This document shows, piece after piece, positions 60,296 through 64,000 of a stretch of DNA of 64,000 nt. The first letter of the stretch is position 1, and each line of letters starts with the position of its first letter. Under the pieces are notes generated by a model. That model saw only the letters and a list, made by a program, of their open reading frames with translations, ran no database searches and was not told where the DNA came from. Both the position numbers and the translations under genes were made by a program. Origin of the DNA: Cohnella silvisoli (GTDB lineage: Bacteria; Bacillota; Bacilli; Paenibacillales; Paenibacillaceae); assembly GCF_021190915.1 (NCBI RefSeq), contig NZ_JAIOAP010000016.1, positions 1 to 64,000 of the forward strand. The letters run 5' to 3'.

Positions 60296-60704
60296 GAAAC
60301 ATTTGAGCTACTAATTCAATGTCATCTTCCAGAAGCACACGTAAAACGTAAGGAGCATGTTTATGCCGATTCGGGGTATTGTAGTAGCGGGAGTAATTGG
60401 CTTCATAGTCGATCGAATATTCGACCAAGTGCCTTGCGAGTTCGTTTCTAAGTTCTTCAAGCGTCTCTGCATCAGCAACGATATCCTCTATTTGTTCGAG
60501 AGATCCTGCGTATCTCCCGTCCTCATCTTGCTCATACTCGAATGTCAATTCATACACTGACAGTAGTTCCTTCATTTGCTGTTTGGAGATTGCCATTATC
60601 ACGTCTCTGTTTCGTTTGACAGCTTGAGGCTTTTCTCTCACAATGGTATCGATAAACTCGCCAAAATTTGCTCTAACGTCTGTAGCATTAAGAACCGTTT
60701 GCAT
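60288..60704 (-). CDS. antitoxin candidate, Phd-like N-terminus and HicB-like C-terminus, 138 aa
   Basis: The first 50 residues (NATDVRANFGEFIDTIVREK, then IMAISKQQMKELL) look like the Phd/YefM antitoxin fold, which binds DNA. The next part (FEYEQDEDGRYAGSLEQIED, then IVADAETLEELRNELARHLV) looks like the HicB partial RNase-H domain. ATG at 60704 with GAGGAGG 6-8 bases before it. It should neutralise the downstream HicA-like protein and repress the pair through the repeated boxes at 60738. Confidence 0.7.
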   Translation of the reverse strand: MQTVLNATDVRANFGEFIDTIVREKPQAVKRNRDVIMAISKQQMKELLSVYELTFEYEQDEDGRYAGSLEQIEDIVADAETLEELRNELARHLVEYSIDYEANYSRYYNTPNRHKHAPYVLRVLLEDDIELVAQMFHA

Positions 60705-60737
60705 AATCATCCCTCCTCGCCTCCATTGTACTTAATT

Positions 60738-60771
60738 ATGTACAGAATGTACACTATGTAGTATATGTGCA
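60738..60771. promoter_or_regulatory. four ATGTACA-like boxes with 9-base period, antitoxin operator
   Basis: ATGTACA at 60738 and 60747, ATGTAGT at 60756, and ATGTGCA at 60765 are exactly 9 bases apart; the first two also form the palindrome TGTACAGAATGTACA. They lie 34-67 bases upstream of the antitoxin start, fitting cooperative autoregulation. Confidence 0.7.
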
Positions 60772-60794
60772 TTTTTAAAAAAATACTCCTCCTC

Positions 60795-60826
60795 AAAAAA
60801 AAAGAAAGCACCCGTTAGGCGCTTTC
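60795..60826 (-). terminator. terminator after the TelA-like gene
   Basis: On the minus strand GAAAGCGCC and GGGTGCTTTC pair around TAAC and are followed by nine Ts. It ends the VWA-TelA transcript before the toxin-antitoxin pair. Confidence 0.9.
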
Positions 60827-60843
60827 GAGGATCATTCCTATGA

Positions 60844-61983
60844 TTACAGCCCCAACTTATGACCTTTCTCCAGACGCAGAATCTGCTTCTCCCCGTTATC
60901 GGCCAATTCCCGGAATTGATTGATCGTTTCACGCATTTTCGGCAGAGCTTCCTGCTTGTAGGTGCTGATAGAATCCAGAGCCGACAACACGTCAGTAAAG
61001 GCTTGTTTCAACGTATCCACCGAGACGCTCGTTTCAAGGGATTGCTTATGAATCTCGGCCCCTTGCTCCTTCAACATTCTGGACGTGCCGGCGATCAGCT
61101 CGTTCGTGGTTTGGTTTAAGAGCTCGATCTTCTTCAAAACAATCCTCTGATTATAGAGAGCGCTAGCTACGGTTACGGAAATCTTCAGCGCCGAAATCGT
61201 AACGTTCTTAGCTCTGTCTACCCCGCGAATCAGTTCTTTGTTATTCCTGATTACCACTTCGATTGCCATAATTCCCTGTTGGTTCACTACCAACATCTGC
61301 TGCAAATCCATAACCCGCTGACGCAAAGGGAACAGCACTTCTTCGGTGATAAAACGGATCTTGTCAGGGTCTTCATTTCGCTGTTTGGCCGCTTCGATTT
61401 GCGACTCGATCGACTCATCCATCAATACCCCGAGCTGAATTTCCTTTTGAAGCTTTTTGGTCAAATCCCGGAGCGTCTGTTGCTCAATCTCCAGGGTGGT
61501 GTTGTCGTTCTTGAGGGTCGATTTACCCTTGTCTAAAGAGACAACAATATCCGCGATTACAGCATCGGCTTTCTGATACCTGAGGAAGTAAGCACGCAAC
61601 GGATTAAACAGTTTGCCGAGGAAACCCCTCTTGGCAAAGTCTACTACGCTCGGGTCCAAATCCTTCAGCTGAGTATGCAGATCCGCAAGACCTTTGGCTA
61701 CTTGCCCGCCTTCGTCTCCCGTTTTCGAGAGATTGCCTACCGAAACCTGAAGCAACGTATTTTTATCCGATGATGATTTCATTGTATTTAGACCGAACGT
61801 GTCGATCGATTGCAGGATTTCTTTTCGCTTCTCAAGCGATTCAATATCCAAAGCCATGATCGTGGCAACATTGGCATCCGCTGCCTCTTTGAGCTTTGCG
61901 ACTTCCTCGGGTACAGGTTTAACCTCTTGTTCAATCGCAACCTTAATCTCTTCCGGACTTGCTACTTCCATCGAAAATGACAT
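60844..61983 (-). CDS. TelA-family (toxic anion resistance) protein, 379 aa
   Basis: Almost all helical, with segments such as DFAKRGFLGKLFNPLRAYFL, YQKADAVIADIVVSLDKGKS and KISVTVASALYNQRIVLKKI that define the TelA/YceH family. Linked by name to tellurite and by genetics to cell-envelope stress; the mechanism is not settled. Cytoplasmic. GGAGG 6 bases before the ATG; 21 bases after the VWA gene, so one operon. Confidence 0.92.
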   Translation of the reverse strand: MSFSMEVASPEEIKVAIEQEVKPVPEEVAKLKEAADANVATIMALDIESLEKRKEILQSIDTFGLNTMKSSSDKNTLLQVSVGNLSKTGDEGGQVAKGLADLHTQLKDLDPSVVDFAKRGFLGKLFNPLRAYFLRYQKADAVIADIVVSLDKGKSTLKNDNTTLEIEQQTLRDLTKKLQKEIQLGVLMDESIESQIEAAKQRNEDPDKIRFITEEVLFPLRQRVMDLQQMLVVNQQGIMAIEVVIRNNKELIRGVDRAKNVTISALKISVTVASALYNQRIVLKKIELLNQTTNELIAGTSRMLKEQGAEIHKQSLETSVSVDTLKQAFTDVLSALDSISTYKQEALPKMRETINQFRELADNGEKQILRLEKGHKLGL

Positions 61984-62004
61984 CGTAATCCTCCTCTGGT
62001 TAAG

Positions 62005-63693
62005 TTACATTTGAACGTTAAACAAGTTTCCTAACTTGTAGACAACATCATCTGTATCGGCATTAATGCTAGCCGCCTCGTTGATACTCGAAATACTTTG
62101 AAGTGCTTTAATATTGGCATTATAACCGACAGTGTAAATCGGAATTTTGTACGTCTCGACTAATCCCTTGATATCCTTTAGCGAATAACCCTCATTTGTC
62201 TCACCATCGCTTAGGACGAAGATTATAGGCTTAACATTAGGATTAACGGCTATCTCATCTTGAAGCATTTTCAACGCTACGACAATTCCATCAAAGGTGG
62301 CCGTACCGCCGCTAGCTTGGAGATTGTTCACCGCACCAACGAACATGGACTGCTGATTAGTGTCGTACTTCCCAATAGGCAAATTAATCGTTACATCGCT
62401 TGAATAGGAGACAAGGCCGATACTATTGTCTTTCCCTAGATACTTTTGCCCCTTCAACAAGGACTCCTTCAACCGATTCAAAGGCTCGCCATCCATGCTG
62501 CCGGATACATCGGTTACGAATACGGCCGCGATAGGTTTACTTCCGTTTTTCTTTTCTTTCCACACTTTCTGCGCGGAAGACAGAAGGTTACCGTCAACTA
62601 CGGCAAGCTCCGACTTGTAGTCCTCGAGATTATTGAAGCCCTTTTCTTGAGCTGATTTCTGATACTTATCCTGCGCAACGAATTCCGCAAACTTCTTAAT
62701 GATGTCTAACTTAGCCTGAGGAAGATCGCCTAAAGCATACAACGGACTGTCATGCCTTACGCCAAAAGGTGTGAAAACATAGCCGCTCTTCAAATCCGCT
62801 GCATTGACATAGGTTTGGTACTCCAATACAAATCCGTCAAGTCTGCCCGACTTAGCCGCATCGCGCATTTGTATAGTCGTAGACGCAATAAAGGGGACAT
62901 TGGCTTGGAATTTCTCAAACCCCTGAACCGCTTTATCTCCCAAAATATTAGTGCTGTCGAAGGTATTGAGTGCCGTTACGAGAAAGTTTAGGCCTGTAGA
63001 GCTGGCAAAGGGATCCGTATATCCCATAGAAAACTCGTTATTCGCTATCGCTTCGGTAACGGTTTTGACATTTACCGACCCGTACTTATCTACTAAAGTA
63101 TCGTATTTCGCCTTGGCTATAACAATTCCGGGAACATTCCCGACGAGACGCTTGGAAACAAGCTGAGTTTTTACGCCGCTCGCCTTTATCATTTCGCCCC
63201 ATAACTCGTTTGAAGGCGTGTACGCGTCTGGTACATATTTACCGGATTTTATATAATCGGCGGCCGTACCGGAAGCGATATTCCGAATCTTAACGGAAGC
63301 AGGCTTCCCGTCGACGTCAATATTAGCCTTGTTAAATTCGGTCGCTACTTCAGCCAACCAACCGTCAACACCGGTCCCCGACTTCTCCGTAGAAGAGAAG
63401 ATTTCAACGAAGTTATCAGTCGTATTGTCTACGGTTATCGGGTACTTAGAGATATCCGGCAGCGAGGCAGCGACATCGACAGGATCAAGGTCGATCTGAC
63501 CCTTTACCGGCGTCGCGGTAGTGACGGAAATATCCGAATATAGCTCGCTTAATTGCTTGCCTACGTTTTCCGATGTCACCTGCGCTTTTGATTTCCCTAA
63601 ATTCGAGGTCAGATTTACTCCATAATACACAAGGGCGAACACGACTACCAAGATAAAACCTGATATCAGGAAAAATTTACTCTTCTTTGCCAT
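62005..63693 (-). CDS. membrane-anchored protein: binding-protein domain plus VWA domain, 562 aa
   Basis: One N-terminal membrane helix (about 6-28) holds an outside part with a periplasmic-binding-protein-like domain (about 60-360, for example YTPSNELWGEMIKASGVKTQ) followed by a von Willebrand A domain (about 390-560). The VWA metal site is complete: DVSGSMDGEP, a Thr in GGTATFDG, and Asp in VLSDGETNEG. ATG at 63693 with GAGAGGTG. In the same operon as TelA, as in other Bacillota. It may sense or grip a ligand or partner at the cell surface; the exact role is unknown. Confidence 0.88.
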   Translation of the reverse strand: MAKKSKFFLISGFILVVVFALVYYGVNLTSNLGKSKAQVTSENVGKQLSELYSDISVTTATPVKGQIDLDPVDVAASLPDISKYPITVDNTTDNFVEIFSSTEKSGTGVDGWLAEVATEFNKANIDVDGKPASVKIRNIASGTAADYIKSGKYVPDAYTPSNELWGEMIKASGVKTQLVSKRLVGNVPGIVIAKAKYDTLVDKYGSVNVKTVTEAIANNEFSMGYTDPFASSTGLNFLVTALNTFDSTNILGDKAVQGFEKFQANVPFIASTTIQMRDAAKSGRLDGFVLEYQTYVNAADLKSGYVFTPFGVRHDSPLYALGDLPQAKLDIIKKFAEFVAQDKYQKSAQEKGFNNLEDYKSELAVVDGNLLSSAQKVWKEKKNGSKPIAAVFVTDVSGSMDGEPLNRLKESLLKGQKYLGKDNSIGLVSYSSDVTINLPIGKYDTNQQSMFVGAVNNLQASGGTATFDGIVVALKMLQDEIAVNPNVKPIIFVLSDGETNEGYSLKDIKGLVETYKIPIYTVGYNANIKALQSISSINEAASINADTDDVVYKLGNLFNVQM

Positions 63694-63705
63694 TCCTAGC
63701 ACCTC

Positions 63706-64000
63706 TCACTGTTTGTAATATTTTGTCTGTTTAATTAACGAGTCTATTTCCTGCATACAAGGCATATTTTCGATATCTCCCAGCTCAAAACTATCCAGGC
63801 GCGATATTTCCAGCAGCAGCTTATCCAATTTCAACAAAATTTCCTCGTTAGTCCCTATAGAATTTTTCACGAAAGACAGATGTTCGTTATACATTTCCGT
63901 CTTTTGTTGAAGAAGTTCCCGAGAAAACCGCGTTTGTTTTTGGCTCATGATACTTTTGAACTCCGATTCGTCAAAGACATTAAGCCTATTTAGGACGCTC
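63706..64000 (-). CDS. C-terminal part of a protein running off the window
   Basis: The frame is open from the window edge to the TAA just before the VWA gene (13 bases between). An internal ATG at 63948 has a poorly placed ribosome site, so I treat the gene as partial. The visible 97 residues are helical and acidic (SFVKNSIGTNEEILLKLDKL, EISRLDSFELGDIENMPCMQ). TelA/VWA operons often carry an XpaC-like gene, and the end (EIDSLIKQTKYY) would suit that, but this is weak. Confidence 0.55.
   Translation of the reverse strand, partial: SVLNRLNVFDESEFKSIMSQKQTRFSRELLQQKTEMYNEHLSFVKNSIGTNEEILLKLDKLLLEISRLDSFELGDIENMPCMQEIDSLIKQTKYYKQ

Noticed and set aside
60795..60826. Further copy of the CTAACGGG repeat after the TelA gene
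   Set aside because: The core appears only as the closing pairs and TAAC loop of an ordinary terminator with a long T-run; the flanking arms of the repeat are absent.

Overview
The window looks like chromosomal DNA from a Bacillota bacterium of the Paenibacillus/Cohnella type. Genes carry strong AGGAGG-type ribosome sites with frequent TTG and GTG starts. There are two CUT1 sugar-uptake loci with large lipoprotein binding proteins and no own ATPase, a membrane-bound YesN-like AraC regulator, and many lipoproteins. The assignment rests on gene content only; no rRNA, tRNA or CRISPR array was seen.

Layout. 1-1.3 kb: a tiny lipoprotein-like ORF, a broken ArsR gene and a DoxX-like membrane protein. 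1.3-11.7 kb, all minus strand: a glycan-uptake locus (binding protein, AraC-type sensor-regulator, two permeases, two alpha/alpha-barrel hydrolase-like proteins). 11.9-20.7 kb: an AT-rich stretch of mostly small, mostly unknown minus-strand genes, almost every one separated from the next by a short palindromic repeat built on CTAACGGG. 20.7-24.6 kb: an MFS exporter, then decayed genes (DUF2798, a DNA cytosine methyltransferase). 24.6-30.7 kb: a second sugar locus (decayed glycosidase, binding protein, two permeases, GH130 phosphorylase, divergent AraC regulator). 30.7-37.5 kb: small regulators and enzymes, a truncated glycosyltransferase, a frameshifted GrpB gene, and folD behind an apparent ZTP riboswitch. 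37.5-43.3 kb: regulator/enzyme pairs (HxlR with a dehalogenase-like hydrolase and a DHFR-like protein; Rrf2 with a GliT-like oxidoreductase; a MerR divergon with Cys-rich proteins). 43.6-50.7 kb: an FbpABC/AfuABC-type ABC operon with a metallo-hydrolase, a YdcZ transporter, an inositol-monophosphatase-like enzyme and a GntR/UTRA regulator. 50.9-64 kb: a secreted 5'-nucleotidase, a 7TM histidine kinase with a SARP-type response regulator, a Fic protein, a MarR/hydrolase pair, a HicA-like toxin-antitoxin pair, and a TelA / VWA module running off the end.

How parts work together. The sugar loci import and break down oligosaccharides. The GntR-headed operon carries the same palindrome, TGTCTAGACA, upstream of its regulator and of its binding protein, so the regulator probably controls both; a phosphatase in the operon and a nucleotidase next to it suggest uptake and dephosphorylation of a phosphorylated organic compound. 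The MerR divergon has a promoter with the 19-bp spacer typical of metal-activated MerR promoters.

The most unusual structure is the gene-repeat-gene-repeat stretch at 12-20 kb, which resembles a cassette array without an integrase, although the repeats do not follow the canonical integron attC pattern. The window also holds about ten broken genes, mainly single frameshifts and internal deletions.
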